This document shows positions 34,204 through 45,848 of a stretch of DNA of 64,000 nucleotides, piece by piece; the stretch's first letter is position 1, and every line of letters begins with the position of its first letter. Source of the DNA: Acanthosepion pharaonis (Eukaryota; Mollusca; Cephalopoda; Sepiida; Sepiidae); the NCBI GenBank assembly GCA_903632075.3, contig CAHIKZ030000253.1, positions 1,552,001-1,616,000 of the forward strand. Direction: 5' to 3'. The notes under the pieces are model-generated. The model saw nothing but the letters and a program-made list of their open reading frames with translations, had not been told where the DNA came from and did no database searches. The position numbers were made by a program, and so were the translations under genes.

Positions 34204-35684
34204 GGCCGTCTGAAGTTACGCAAATCACATAAACCTCAATAAATCGCTTTGTACGTTTTTGTCAAATTTGAAAAGATTAATTTAGACCTTCAAACAAAAT
34301 TTTGTTTTAATTTTTAGGTAGTTTCAATATGTTTTCTTTAAGTTATTGCATTTATTCTAAAAACTGCAGTCCAAATGTATTATGCAGATTAAACTATTAA
34401 ATATTAGTTTAAGGTCTCTGAAATCTAATAAAAAACTTTTTTTGTCTTTTTTCCATAATATATATTGGTAGATGTGTAATGCAAAGGATCTAAGAAAGGC
34501 AAAAAACAAAAATAATAATGTCATTGCGGGAAGAAATATGGAAATATCAAAAGAGATTCGCAAAGATCAACAAACAATAAAGAGAACTATGTGAAATATG
34601 ACAAAGTTTATAACTAGAAGTAAAGGAAAAGAATTTAAGAATTTGTTTCGTTGAGGGAAACGTAAACTAAAGTAAGTTATAGCCAAACAAACACTTATTA
34701 CCAGTAATTAGATCTTTGTATAGGCCGTAATTGAGGGATTGAGAACAAAAGGTGTAGAATACTTCCCAAATTGTGATCTGTCAAGAAATCTTCTCAATAA
34801 AGCAAATATTTAAATGCGTTACAATTGGACCAAAAAATACATGAAAATTGACTTTTCTAAAGTAATTTTAACGGGAAAATCAGGTGATACTCAATGGACC
34901 TAATGGGTGGACCAAAGGATGGTTTTTTTATCCGATACCGATGTACCTGTAGCTAAAAGAAGTCGGCATTGTCATCATTTGGGTTAGAATTGACAACCAA
35001 ACCATTATCGAACCATTCAAAGTCGATGAAGGAGTTAAACTGAACGACGCTAACTATTGCGATTTCGTGGACAAGATTTTCATCACAGTTTCAAAGTGAA
35101 GTGTATATTTTTGCACCACAATAATCCTTCTCAGGTATCTAAGTTTACTTGTGAACTTTTCAAGTGTAAAAGGTTTACATTAAAGAAGATAATGGAATGA
35201 CCACAATCAAGTCCCGATCTAAATCTGATCGAAAATCTATTATCAATTGTGAATATAAAATTATATGAAGGCGCGAACAATATGACACTAAAGCAGACTT
35301 ATGGAAAGCAATGAAAACCACCAAATTGGAAATTTTACTTGCTGAAGTAAACAATTTCAAAAAATCAATAGATAATAGATTGCTGGCTGTTACTAAGTAT
35401 ACTAAGATGTCTTATGTAGGCGTGTTATTTGTTATATTATAGGTGTTGATCAATTTTTGATGATTTTTAATACTGTTATTGAAGTAAAAAGTGTCTAGTT
35501 TTGCATGACGTCAAAATGCATTTTTAAATAAGTGTAATAAAATGTGTTGAAACTACCAAGAAAATTAACTCAAGTTTTGTTTTTGACGTTTAAATTAATT
35601 GTTTAAAATCTGACAAAAAAGGTTCAAAGCAAATTCGAGTTATTGAATGTCATGTAATCTGCATAATAACTTCAGACGGACAGT
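34204..35684 (+). mobile_element. Tc1-like DNA transposon with long inverted repeats, inactive
   Basis: The ends CCGTCTGAAGTTA (34207-34219) and its reverse complement (about 35668-35680) begin inverted repeats that can be followed inward for roughly 170 bp. They include TCAATAA, TTTTTGTCA.ATTT, TTAATTTA.AC and GGTAGTTTCAA. TA stands directly left of the element. Between the repeats lies one decayed transposase. The long arms and about 1.5 kb size suit the Tc1 group with extended inverted repeats. Confidence 0.82.
34479..35399 (+). pseudogene. Tc1-like transposase, catalytic residues lost
   Basis: The N-terminal helix-turn-helix start survives as KAKDLRKAKNKNN, then EISKEIRKDQQTIKRTM. Further on come FLSDTDVPVAKRSRH, SFKVKCIFLHHNNPSQVSKF, CELFKCKRFTLKKIME and SPDLNLIENLLSIVNIKLYE. 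In the family the acidic triad is DD34E. Here the first Asp region reads ILTGKSG and the second HHNNPS (Asp to Asn), while the Glu of LNLIEN remains. Several stops and shifts are present. The protein cannot be active. Confidence 0.85.
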
Positions 35685-35789
35685 CGTCTTGCTAATTATT
35701 TCTTTTCTACCATTCAAATGTATTTTATTGCTGCGATATAATTTCATTATTTTTCTTATAATTGCGTACATTTTTTCATTTATTTTCTT

Positions 35790-36370
35790 TAAACCAAGTT
35801 TTTAGTTTTTCATCAATTTACCCAATGTTGAAATGCATTGTTAATTGATATTTGTGCTAATGTTGTTGAGTTCATCGTCATAGAATAGGTGAGAAGATAA
35901 AATCAACTATGCCCAGTTGTTCAGATTGCTCGCTTAGATCGAAGTGGGCATTCACTGTTATATGAATGGAGACATTGGTTTCTATTTAAGCTTGTATTGA
36001 AAGTCTGGCTATTAGAATCTATCAAGACATCAAGGAAGGGAATTTTATTATTGATGATTTGTTTGTGAGTGGATAAGGGAAATACTTTCAAAGGTTTTTA
36101 TGCTTTTTTATCTAATCTATTTTAGTAAGATGGAATATATCGTCGATATATATTTTATTTATCGTCGCTTTTGTTCTTAATGATTTTGCCTTTTTAGGTG
36201 ATACTTATAATAGCCAATAAAAGTTCACCCAAGTAGTGACCCCATCTCGACGCCAATGGTCTGCGCGCAAATACTACCAAAGTGATCGTAAAACGGAAGA
36301 ATAATGATGTAAAATAGATATCATTTACACTCGCTGTAGGAGAACAAGAGAAATCCCTAAACTTTATTCA
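35790..36370 (-). pseudogene. Penelope-like element, reverse transcriptase fragment
   Basis: Minus strand, right to left: a decayed NDIYFTSLFFR segment, GVEMGSLLG (RT box B, about 36227-36252), and IYIDDIFHLTKID with the catalytic YIDD near 36139-36150. ESISLIHSQTNHQ, the FLDVLIDSN.Q.FNTS region near 36000 and SECPLRSKRAI near 35950 follow. The order equals the PLE relic at 2336-2708 and this is probably the same lineage. Multiple shifts and stops. No GIY-YIG domain was found to its left. Confidence 0.72.
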
Positions 36371-36969
36371 AACAAAACTTTATGTTCTCTTTGATTAAAC
36401 ATAAAATACACAGAGAAGGATTGTCGATTCGTTAATCGGGTATAACCATCACTGACAAGTTTGATCCATTCTTTCGTTCTTGTGTAAACGACGGCAAGCA
36501 GCGGTTTTGAACTCGGGATCATCTATAAGGCAGGCTGCAAGAGATTCTTTTAAACAGTCCTTACTGTTTATGCTAGGGTTGACTGATACAGTGCATTTAT
36601 TTGGGTATTCTACGAATAACATGGCCTGCCCTCTGAGGGGTCACTTTCGATGATAATTGCATTGGAATTTTCAAGAACTACAGACAGACTGACATAATAG
36701 TCTGTACTAGTTATGTAACTATGTATTCGCTTTTGACCAACTGGAAAATTTATAATTGGTATATAAAAGCATATACACTGGAGAGTGTATTTTAAAATAA
36801 ACAATATTTGGTTCTTAAACATTATAATTAGCTTGTGTGTATTAAGTTTGTATATTCGAGACATTTAAATCGTGTCCTGTATGACTGTTAATGATTTGTC
36901 GAACTTGATTTTCAACAAAAAGAATCACTATGCTTGTCACTCTCTCTAGTCCAGTTTTCCTCTCCTTTT
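36371..36969. other. nothing recognised
   Basis: May hold the upstream part of the PLE relic in decayed form; no motif confirms it. Confidence 0.35.
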
Positions 36970-36977
36970 TCTCTCTA

Positions 36978-37039
<62 letters not shown>
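36970..37039. repeat. (CT)n followed by (TA)n microsatellite
   Basis: CT-rich run then TA run. Confidence 0.95.
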
Positions 37040-37041
<2 letters not shown>

Positions 37042-37217
37042 TATAGGATTGGTGCACACACGGAATAAATTCAATAATTAAAAATACTGTTCTTTAAAAA
37101 TATGCTCAGTACAGAGTAGAGCAAATATAACGCCATCACTTGATAAGACACCATTGAGTGTTGAAACAAAATGGCTATTTTGTAGTGATTTTATAATATA
37201 TTTATGTTATAATTCTC

Positions 37218-37218
<1 letters not shown>

Positions 37219-37258
<40 letters not shown>
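37219..37258. repeat. (TA)n microsatellite
   Basis: TA run about 30 bp from the tail of the type B repeat. Confidence 0.95.
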
Positions 37259-37260
<2 letters not shown>

Positions 37261-37289
37261 AAATATACTCGTAAGTTGTGCTATATTTA

Positions 37290-37411
37290 TGGGATGAAGT
37301 GCTCAATATCAGAGATAGAGTGTATGTAAATATAAAAGTGAACATTGAAGTCAACACTCAGAGGCGACAGATTGTTTCATGCTAGACGCAATCGTCAGGC
37401 TACGAGTGTTG
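37290..37411 (-). ncRNA. hammerhead ribozyme candidate, fully paired, with PLE terminal-repeat tail (type B reference copy)
   Basis: Minus strand, from 37411: stem I outer helix of 8 perfect pairs (37404-37411 with 37352-37359), a 3x4 interior loop and two G-C pairs (37399-37400 with 37364-37365). Then core CUGACGA (37392-37398), stem II UGC/GCA closing a GUCUA loop, GAAA (37375-37378), and stem III A-U, C-G, A-U around AUC. The cleavage triplet GUC is at 37366-37368. All conserved core positions are present. The tail continues left through TTCACTTTTATATTTACA and CTCTATCTCTGATATTGAG to 37290. Interior loops in stem I could give the loop contacts that raise activity in natural hammerheads; that is inference. 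Confidence 0.82.
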
Positions 37412-38359
37412 TTTTTTTTTACTCGGTTATTTATATATAAGGGTCAGTGTTCCATTGTGGGTAGTCTGTTTTGGCGGTTATTTTGCCGGAAGTCATTTAT
37501 TTGTTTTATTTTAATCGATGTTTTATTAACGTAGTAAAAATTTGTTTATATCGCTTAATTAATAGTTTTGTTTTGGCTTAGGAAGATAATTAAAGCTATT
37601 TATTCAATTTTGGTGTTGATTGCAGTAGTTTATTCTAACTATTATTTTGGTGGGAGCAGTTTTTTTAATTTGTTTAAAACTTCATTCATTTATCTGGATA
37701 GATTATCTTGTTTTTTCTAACGGTTAATTTATCAGGATCAGTTTTTTAGTTTTTTTGTTTATTTATTTATCTGGATTACTTTAGATTAATTTATTTTACT
37801 TGTTTTTTTTATTATCTATTTATTATACTGTATATTTTTATTTACTCTTTTCGGTTGTCGATTTTTAAGTAACGTAGTATTTTTTTTATCGTTATATAAC
37901 ATTTATAGTAGATACCTCTACGAAAATCGCTAAAAAACAGCATAGCATGTTTTTTGCCAACCTTGACAAAAACAAAATTTTATCGTCTAAATGTTAATGT
38001 TATTATAAAGAGGAAAGACCAAGTTTTTATTTTTATTTTTTAAATTTTTCTTTTAGAACATTCTAAATTTTGACAAAAAAACCTTGTTTCTATTTGTATC
38101 AGCGGAAGTAGTAAATAACAATTTTTAGCACTTTTTTGGGGGGGTATGACACACATTAATTTGGAAAATCTTGCAAAAATATAATGAATATTGTGGAAAT
38201 TGTGGAATGTTAATGAAACTTTCAGGAACTATTCACAGATAATCGAAATTATTATAAATAAGATTTTTTTTATTAAAGTCATAGCAGAATTTTTTTTTAT
38301 ATTTATTAACCCCCCCCCCCCTAACTAATTGAATGAAAACGATAGACATTCGATCGAGT
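37412..38359. other. AT-rich DNA, nothing recognised
   Basis: T-rich with poly-A/T runs and a C10 run at 38311-38320. No ORF. Confidence 0.45.
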
Positions 38360-40564
38360 CTAGGTTAATGATTACAATAGTTAAAAGCACAAGGCTTTGA
38401 GGAATGCAAATCATGTTTTTTTTTATTTTTAATTGGAAAATCAGCTCTGAATTGTAACATACAAAACTCAATAAATCAAATATATTATTTAATTTCAAAT
38501 GCTTTTATTTGCTTTTAGTTGTTTTTATGAATATGGACAATATTTTCTGAAAGCAAAAAAATTTTCGATGAAAAATGAATTTTTAATACAATTATTTGTT
38601 ATTTCTTTAATTATAATAGATTTTTACATTTAAGTTGTTAAAATATAAAATTAGTTAAAATCAGCATCACGTTTCCTAATTGTCCTTATGAGATAGATCT
38701 TTTAGTGCGTTCTAAATTGTATCGTTTTTACTAATCAGAAGATCCGCAGTAATTAAGAAATGTAATTTTGTGTTCATAAAATCGTTAAAATGGCTGTAAT
38801 TAAAAAAGTACGGAAGGTCACAAGCAGTAAAACGTCACGTGGCTTGAGTGTAAGCGTTCTCCGCTGAACCTCAATTACATTACATTATTGCAAATTCTTC
38901 GTGCGAAACACATGCTGAGCATTTTGAATTAGCGTTTTTTAATCAGTGAGTCGTCTTTATTTCAATTTTATGTGAATTTCTTATTTCAAACAAACTGTTT
39001 TCGGTTCTATCCTTAAGTGTTGTTGTCATCACCCTGCTAAAAGGTGTTAAAAATCAAAAATACACCAAGCCACTGTTCCAAAATAGATTTTTAAAAAAGC
39101 TGTACAGCACTTGTATTTTAATTTATTTATAGTATTTATAATTTCTACAGATAGTATCAACAAACTTATGGTGTAAGCTACAGTAATAAAAAAACAGAAT
39201 AAAAGAAATTGAAAGGTTTTTTGTCTTTTTTTAGTTTAAAAATTACGAGGTACTACATAAGCTGATTCATGTAAGAAAAACGTTACGTCAATTATGTCCT
39301 TCCGTATGATAAATCGAATCTCACGTTAGCTGTCGATATGTGATGACAGCAATCATTCATCACTTGTCAACAGCCAACGATGTTAAGATCGCCTCCTTTT
39401 TATTTTAAACAACATTTTTACTTCAGAGAAAGTAAGCATAAGTTTTTTTTTTCAAAATATATTAAATAATCTTTAAATTTGCTAATTTTCGTCAAATAAA
39501 TTTTGAAAAACGTATAATTGATTTTTGGAAGAATTTTAAACTAGGATTTTAACTTAGTTTACAAAATTTTTAAAAAATGGCTGATATTGAGTTTTTTTTT
39601 AGTAATTTTGCTGGAAAAAAAACAAGATTTTTAACTAAAATTTTGGACATGCTAAGAATGAGTAAAAAAATTTTAAAAATAATCAAAAAATACTTTGCTA
39701 TTTCTTCTTAATAATGATATATATACTTAAGCAGATAATTTTTTTCATCAAATTTAAGACTGTTCTTGCCATGCTATGCTATTCTATTGATTCTCATTGA
39801 GTTACCTAAGTTATAGCTATGTTTTTCGCCGGATTTTTGGTTTGATTTTTATAGTCTAACTAATTATTTTCGTCATAATGGTTTGTTTGTTTGTTTATTA
39901 TTTACTTTATTTATTTGGATTCATTGATTTTGTTTTTTATTTTTTATTTATTTATTTCGTCTAATCTAACGGGTGTGATTTGGTGATTTGTTTGGGTTAA
40001 TTCATTTAACTTATTTTATTATCATTTTATTTACTTATTTATTTTATTTTATTTTTATTTCGTAAATTTGGTGACATAGAAAATGTGGGTTCAATTCCTG
40101 GGCCGGGTAGGAAATAGGGCGAACAATAGCTAAGTAGGATTAAAGATACTCCTAGACATAGCATAACAGAAAGAGAATAATCTACCCGTGCGGATTAAAT
40201 CAAATGTTCAGTTTAAAATCCCTTTACAACAGACACCTGAAGAAGACAAGAGAGGATAACATACGAACTATTGTGATAATAACAACAATGATAAGGATAT
40301 TAGTTCAAATGAAAATAATGAAAAATGTTTGCAATTTATCATTTTACTTTCATATAGTGATTTTCCAAGTGTAGCTTAGACGTGGCACAAGACTAAAAGT
40401 AGGAGACACCCAGTGAGGATCGAACTCACTACTCAGTTGTAATTGTTCTAGCGAGCCCACCTCGAGGTTCCCCTTTCACTTTTATATATGATGTTCATTC
40501 ATCGTAGAGTTGCTTTTTTTCCTTTAGAAAAAAATTATTTTTTGTTTACGACAACGCATCGTCA
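38360..40564 (+). repeat. 2.2-kb duplicated segment, copy A
   Basis: It begins CTAGGTTAATGATTACAATA and runs collinear with 49035-51261 to ACAACGCATCGTC, with only scattered substitutions and short indels, mostly in A or T runs. No frame of useful length exists on either strand. It includes a B-box-like word (GGGTTCAATTCC, about 40088), a decayed type C hammerhead (40237) and, in reverse, another B-box-like word (GAGTTCGATCC, about 40415). Confidence 0.93.
40237..40268 (+). ncRNA. decayed hammerhead motif (type C) inside copy A
   Basis: CTGAAGA is intact (40237-40243) but GAAA reads GAAC (40265-40268) and stem II no longer pairs. The following TATTGTGATAATAACAACAA matches the downstream part of the type C repeats near 60.5 and 62.6 kb. 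Confidence 0.5.
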
Positions 40565-41567
40565 TGAATGATTTTGATTTTAAATGTTTGAAATTTGTCA
40601 TTTTTCTCTTTTACTTTCATATATGATGTTGATTCAGGATAGAGTTGGACAAAAACGTTTTAAAAAAAAAAAACTTTGTCCAGAAACTCATGAAGACGAA
40701 CTAAGAAAGTAACCTCTCACGTAACGAAAATATAGAAGAGTAAATGGAAGCCATAAAAATATTTTGAAAGAACAAAAAGTCAGGATGGAAAACAAAGAAA
40801 ACGGACCAAAAACAAAAACCGAAACGAAAGGATTTATAAAAACTCTTTGCTTTTTGAACTTTCAAAATTTCGAAGAAAGGGAAAATAAAATACAGAAATT
40901 GACACACTTTAATTCCACAATATAAGGGCTTAGATAAGCTAAGCCTCAGCATCGATTGAAAATTTGGCGTCAATTTTGTATTAATCAAAGAAAACTTTAT
41001 TATTATCATTATTTTTTTTTAATGTTTGCTTCGATTTCTCTTGTATACAAATTTCCTTCCGGGTTTCAACCGGAGAACCAAGGTCAGAAACGGTTAAATA
41101 ACATTTTGGTAAAGAAAAAAAAAGCAACAAAGATCACGCACGTTTTACGTAGATACAGCTCTTCGTAATGTGTGATCTGTACTTGGGAGTAAAATTATTT
41201 GTATTTCTTTAACACATGAGCTACCAGGAATTCCTTCAGTGGGTTTATCGGAACCTTTTCTTATCAATCCAACACTTCCAACTACAACTGGAATTATTGA
41301 TTTCCTCAACTGACACTTTTTCGAGATGTCCACTTCAAGATTTTGGTATTTTGATAATTGTTTTTTTATTTATTCTTTTCGCTATGCATATTCTTCACCT
41401 TGAAATATTGTTTCTGACAAAGTATCAACATTTGGAGTTCTTCCACGATCATCATTGTCGTCATAGAGGCTCAAATAGCTGAGAGGTATGTCACTATTTA
41501 TAGGGGACACGTTACAACAAATCCAAGCCAATTCTAGAGATCTCCCACATTCGAATAAGAATAAGAA
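40565..41567. other. partial internal repeat, then nothing recognised
   Basis: 40565-40650 repeats words from inside copy A or B (ATGAATGATTTTGATTTTAA, ATATATGATGTT.ATTCA). The rest has overlapping frames up to 102 codons without recognisable domains. Confidence 0.4.
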
Positions 41568-41582
41568 TATATATATATATAA

Positions 41583-41623
<41 letters not shown>

Positions 41624-41642
41624 CTTATATATATGTATATAT

Positions 41643-41727
<85 letters not shown>
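41568..41727. repeat. (TA)n and (CA)n microsatellite cluster
   Basis: TA runs flank a CA run at 41645-41675. Confidence 0.96.
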
Positions 41728-41733
<6 letters not shown>

Positions 41734-42130
41734 TAGTTTCTATATTTTACTAATAAAATCGACAATGTTTGAAAGTGAAAAATTGCCTTTGGGGATTTTG
41801 TAATTTTGAAAATGTTTTTGACACGAGATTTCCGTCAAGTCATACGGACTTACATCAGTAAAACCGGAGATCAATGGTGAGAAAAAAAACAATTAAATAG
41901 TAAGAAAATATTTTATAACTGTTTCGCTGTTATTTAACTTCACTAAAAATTTTAGAAGTAGATGAATGCGAATTGAGGAATCTATTTTTAATATTCTATA
42001 TTGTTTTGTTTTCACTTTTTGTGGTGACGACTTTTCATTTTATGACCTGTATGAATGCCTCAATGTATGCATGTATGTACGTTCGCTTTCTGACCATGAG
42101 ACCCGCTTTCGAATCTCACCACAGTTGATT
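41728..42130. other. nothing recognised
   Basis: AT-rich. A short B-box-like word in reverse lies near 42100. Confidence 0.35.
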
Positions 42131-42154
42131 TGTCATGAAGAAGACTTCCGGATG

Positions 42155-42427
42155 TTATCTGTCTGGAGAGGTATGATCCAAGCGTGCAGCATCATTGGAA
42201 ACTGCCTGAAAACAATACCTGTGAAATTGGGTAGACAGAGCCCTTGGGGCGGTCGATAGCTGTGCGAATACGAAGTCATCGTCTCCGAGGATTTGAGCGT
42301 GCTGGCCTTGTTCAGATTGTTGATCACGCCAGATAACACCCTCTTTCCCAGGAACTGTAACTATGGTCTGCTCAGCATAGTTGCAGTATAAAGCACAGGT
42401 TCGTTCTGTGGGTGCTGAACAAAACAC
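42155..42427 (-). CDS. unidentified open frame of 90 codons in a GC-richer island
   Basis: The frame is made of balanced residues (CNYAEQTIVTVPGKEGVIW, QILGDDDFVFAQLSTAPRAL) unlike the low-complexity frames elsewhere. Composition rises between about 42090 and 42480. I recognise no domain. It may be a fragment of a transposon ORF, a decayed exon or chance. No splice sites or poly-A signal could be tied to it. Confidence 0.25.
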   Translation of the reverse strand: MFCSAPTERTCALYCNYAEQTIVTVPGKEGVIWRDQQSEQGQHAQILGDDDFVFAQLSTAPRALSTQFHRYCFQAVSNDAARLDHTSPDR

Positions 42428-42440
42428 AAATGTGTCTGAG

Positions 42441-42931
42441 TAAGCGCCTTAGTAGGCAGATATCCATGAATACGAGTGGCCAGCTATTATTATGTATGTA
42501 TGGTGATTTTCTAAGATGTGGCACCTATGTTGTATGTATCAACGTTGCAAAGACGTATACAGGTTTATAAACACTGTTAAAAGAAAGATACAAGCTTAAT
42601 GAGAAATAAACTATTGCAAAAGTTATCGAATGAAGAGAAGGCAAAGTTGGAAATTGAGAAAAGTTAAACGGAGATCTGAAAACAAGCAAAAAGAAAATTG
42701 GAAGCATTCGTGATAACAAGAGAAAAAAATATGGCCACCCTTCGGCAATTTATCCATTATTTACAATAGGACAAGCAAAATTCTTGAAAATGGCAAATAA
42801 ATTAACCGAATGCGCTCCAAACGAAAAATCATTTCGAGAATTTTGCACACAAATATTTCTTGTTCGTACACAAGAGCAATAAAAGATTTAACAGAAACAC
42901 CATAGTAATCTTCTTTATTGAAAACACACAC
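42441..42931. other. nothing recognised
   Basis: AT- and A-rich, no feature identified. Confidence 0.4.
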
Positions 42932-42933
42932 AC

Positions 42934-42993
<60 letters not shown>
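42932..42993. repeat. (TA)n microsatellite
   Basis: Uninterrupted TA run; ATGAATGATTCAT words lie on the right. Confidence 0.96.
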
Positions 42994-42997
<4 letters not shown>

Positions 42998-43072
42998 GAA
43001 TCATTCATACAAACAGTAGATTAGTAAAGTATGAATGATTCATGTAATATAAATTGAACTGCACCACATATT

Positions 43073-43073
<1 letters not shown>

Positions 43074-43140
<67 letters not shown>

Positions 43141-43160
43141 TGTGTGTGTGTTTGTGTGTA
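43074..43160. repeat. (TA)n-(GA)n-(GT)n microsatellite
   Basis: Three adjoining dinucleotide runs in the same order as at 36970 in reverse. Confidence 0.96.
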
Positions 43161-43780
43161 TTAGGACAGCGGATCATTATTTAAACATATATTATTAAAT
43201 ATAACAGACAATGAATGTCTATTATCTCTGATCATGAGCCGTTCTAATGTTTGCTGCAATTACTGATGAAAATAACGATAAAATTGTAAACATTTCGGTA
43301 TTTTTTATTAAGTTTGTCCTTAACTTTCGGCTTACATAAGCCATACACAGAGTGGTTATACAGACAGGAAGCTAAAATTTCCATCGACAAAGATGAAATT
43401 TTATTATTTTGACATAGATGATTGCTATGCGACGATAACCATCGCAGAATAGTAGACGCAGATCTTAAATTCAAGAAGCGGTTCTGTGACGTCATACCAC
43501 GCAATAGAGCGAAGTATTACAACAGAACTCATAACTAGATGCAATATAATGTGTTGTGACAAGTTTTAAATATAATTTTGTTCAGTGTAGGTTGCTTCTT
43601 TTTTTATCTAGATGGCCTGCAATATCTGAAGGTTCTTTTTACAGTGTGTATGTGTGAGCATTTTTGTGTTATCTAATTATTTGTCTAATAGATACGGAAA
43701 GACGAAAATGAATGTGATACTTGTCGAAAGATGTTTTTTTTTTTAAATTGTTTTATTGAGAAAAGAATTAGCATTTATGC
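43161..43780. other. nothing recognised
   Basis: AT-rich; a minus frame of 86 codons (43244-43504) has no known type. Confidence 0.35.
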
Positions 43781-43815
43781 CCGAGGATGGTAAATGTTTT
43801 TACCGAAAGTAGTTG
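43781..43815 (+). ncRNA. decayed hammerhead motif (type A)
   Basis: CCGAGGA stands where CTGANGA is expected, then bulged T, a strong 6-bp stem II GGTAAA/TTTACC and GAAA (43805-43808). The stem, bulge and loop layout equals 230-271 and 44225-44261. The cleavage site is not recognisable. Confidence 0.45.
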
Positions 43816-44224
43816 CAAGGAATATGAACCGAACATCTAATCTATTGTACAATTAATAAAAACAAGGATCTTATCGTTCAGCGAATGGTCAGTGAGTTAA
43901 TGCTTTCCTAATCTGTTAGCAAAGTGAGTTCGCCATTAATTACATTAACTTTATTTATTTATTCGTTGAATGACTATTTTACAATATTAATTAAACTGTA
44001 TTATTAAATATATGTGTGTGTGCGCGCGTGTGTGTGTATGCATGTTTAAACATTTAGACATTTCTTACTTACCTCACCTGACGTTTACACCATGAAATTT
44101 AAATCATACAGTACATAACCATAGAGTTTTTCACAAAGTAAAAAATTAACTTTCAGACGCGCACAACAATTTTGTCTTAACATATGATGAACACAACAAT
44201 ATTGTATTAGAAAATAACAACAGC

Positions 44225-44261
44225 CTGATGATGACATTGTGCTAATGTCGAAAGTACACGG
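44225..44261 (+). ncRNA. hammerhead motif (type A), intact core, altered cleavage triplet
   Basis: CTGATGA (44225-44231), a bulged T, a perfect 5-bp stem II GACAT/ATGTC (44233-44237 with 44245-44249) and GAAA (44250-44253). GTACAC then aligns with GCGCTC of the copy at 230-271, so the NUH triplet reads CAC. The missing U at 16.1 should prevent cleavage. Stem I is not maintained. Confidence 0.6.
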
Positions 44262-44665
44262 AATAAAGGAATATGTATCAACATGGTAATTTTCTCTCTT
44301 CCTTTAATAAGGATACTAAGAAGTATGTATGTGAATATGAGAGAATCCTACTGAAAATAAGTAAACAAAACTTGTCTAAATTATTCCATGGGACATGTCG
44401 TAATGAAGACATAATGCCAAATATACGCAATATATATATATGTGTGTATGCATTTTTTAAAGATTATTTTATTGATGTTTCCATATCTTCAGAGCCTGAT
44501 ACTAGTTTCTAATAGTAGCTTCGTCTTGCATAAACCATTATTAAAGACTTGTATTTTTTTTTTGACTAGGTGGCTTTTATCGCTTATATGGTTGTAGCTG
44601 TTGACCTCTCCTTTTTATTTATTTTATTTTTAATTGTGATGATGAAAGTAGATAATGAGGTCAAC

Positions 44666-44790
44666 ACCGAGTCATGACAGTCTGTTCCATGGACGAAAGG
44701 GACTATCACCGCTCGGTTTTCACCACTGTATTCACTTTTATATTTTATTTTCACTTACCCCTATACCGAATATTGAGCCTTTTTACACAT
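44666..44790 (+). ncRNA. decayed hammerhead motif with type B tail
   Basis: Outer stem I ACCGAG/CTCGGT is perfect (44666-44671 with 44712-44717). The core is damaged (CATGACA). Stem II GTC/GAC, GAAA and an ATC triplet remain in order. The tail ATTCACTTTTATATTTTA and CGAATATTGAGCC matches type B repeats. The core lacks G8, so it is inactive. Confidence 0.5.
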
Positions 44791-44897
44791 AGCATACCTT
44801 AAAAATATAATTTTATCATATGTATATATATAGGAAAACATTATGTAGATTTCTATATATCGATAATAAATTTAGTAAAATGTATAACAAAGTAAGA

Positions 44898-44903
<6 letters not shown>

Positions 44904-44936
<33 letters not shown>
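44904..44936. repeat. (TA)n microsatellite
   Basis: TA run about 110 bp downstream of the type B tail. Confidence 0.95.
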
Positions 44937-44939
<3 letters not shown>

Positions 44940-45848
44940 CTGCATATGGAGCAAGAGTGAGGACTGTGGGTTTAGGTCACTGTTAGATTGGATGACCTTT
45001 TAGATCTTTCTCTCGCTACGATTCAGACTAGCAGATTGAAAACCACTGAGTCCATTAAAGCACGTTGATTTCCACTCTACTTGCTTCAAGGCTAAGCGCT
45101 TGAGGGTGTTATAAGGTATATTGTCAACTGACAAGTTGCTGTTCAGCTTGTCTATATTTGAGTGTGTGTCTGTGTGTGTGTGAGAGAGAGAGACGGAGAG
45201 AGCGTTCAAGTGTGGGTATGTAGCGAGGCTATTATTTATTTCTCTACAAATTTTGTTTCTGTCTATCAGTTTTAGTCATTTCCAATCGATGCATCTATTG
45301 ATCTCGCAATTTTACAATAATGCAAAGATATTATAGACTTAAGTTTACTTATCTTCTTTTTGATTGCAGCGACAAATATTTTATTTCATTGCTAATGTTG
45401 CTTTGAACTCTTTCATTACAAGTGATCAAGTTAGTTTGTCTCCTGATAATCTCATTTTATTCTTCTTTTTATTTCTTTCAGAGAGTTTATGTCATTTTTC
45501 AGCCATGTTTTTCCCTCTTCATAAAATGTCCATTCTCACTGAACAAACATTAACACATTTTTCCAAACACTGAACCTCTCACGTTATCTTATTTTTTTAT
45601 ATAAGAGAGTGATAATATCTATATTATTCTAAAACTTTACTCCTCATATTTGAATTCTAAATTACTGCGTTAAAATTTATACTACTCGTAATGATAATGA
45701 TGAAAATAGCCGTTTCCATACAGGTAACATTCGACATCCATTGGCCGAACAGTTAAAGTTACTGTCGATTGAAATTTATATTTTTTCAGAAAAATAGCCT
45801 TCTCAAGCATATTAAATGTTACCACTCATTCTACTAATGAAAGAATGA
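44937..45848. other. nothing recognised
   Basis: Contains GT- and GA-rich words at 45160-45200; no feature otherwise. Confidence 0.4.

Noticed and set aside
38360..40564. Helitron
   Set aside because: No TC start with a CTRR end and 3' hairpin was found at the duplicated borders.
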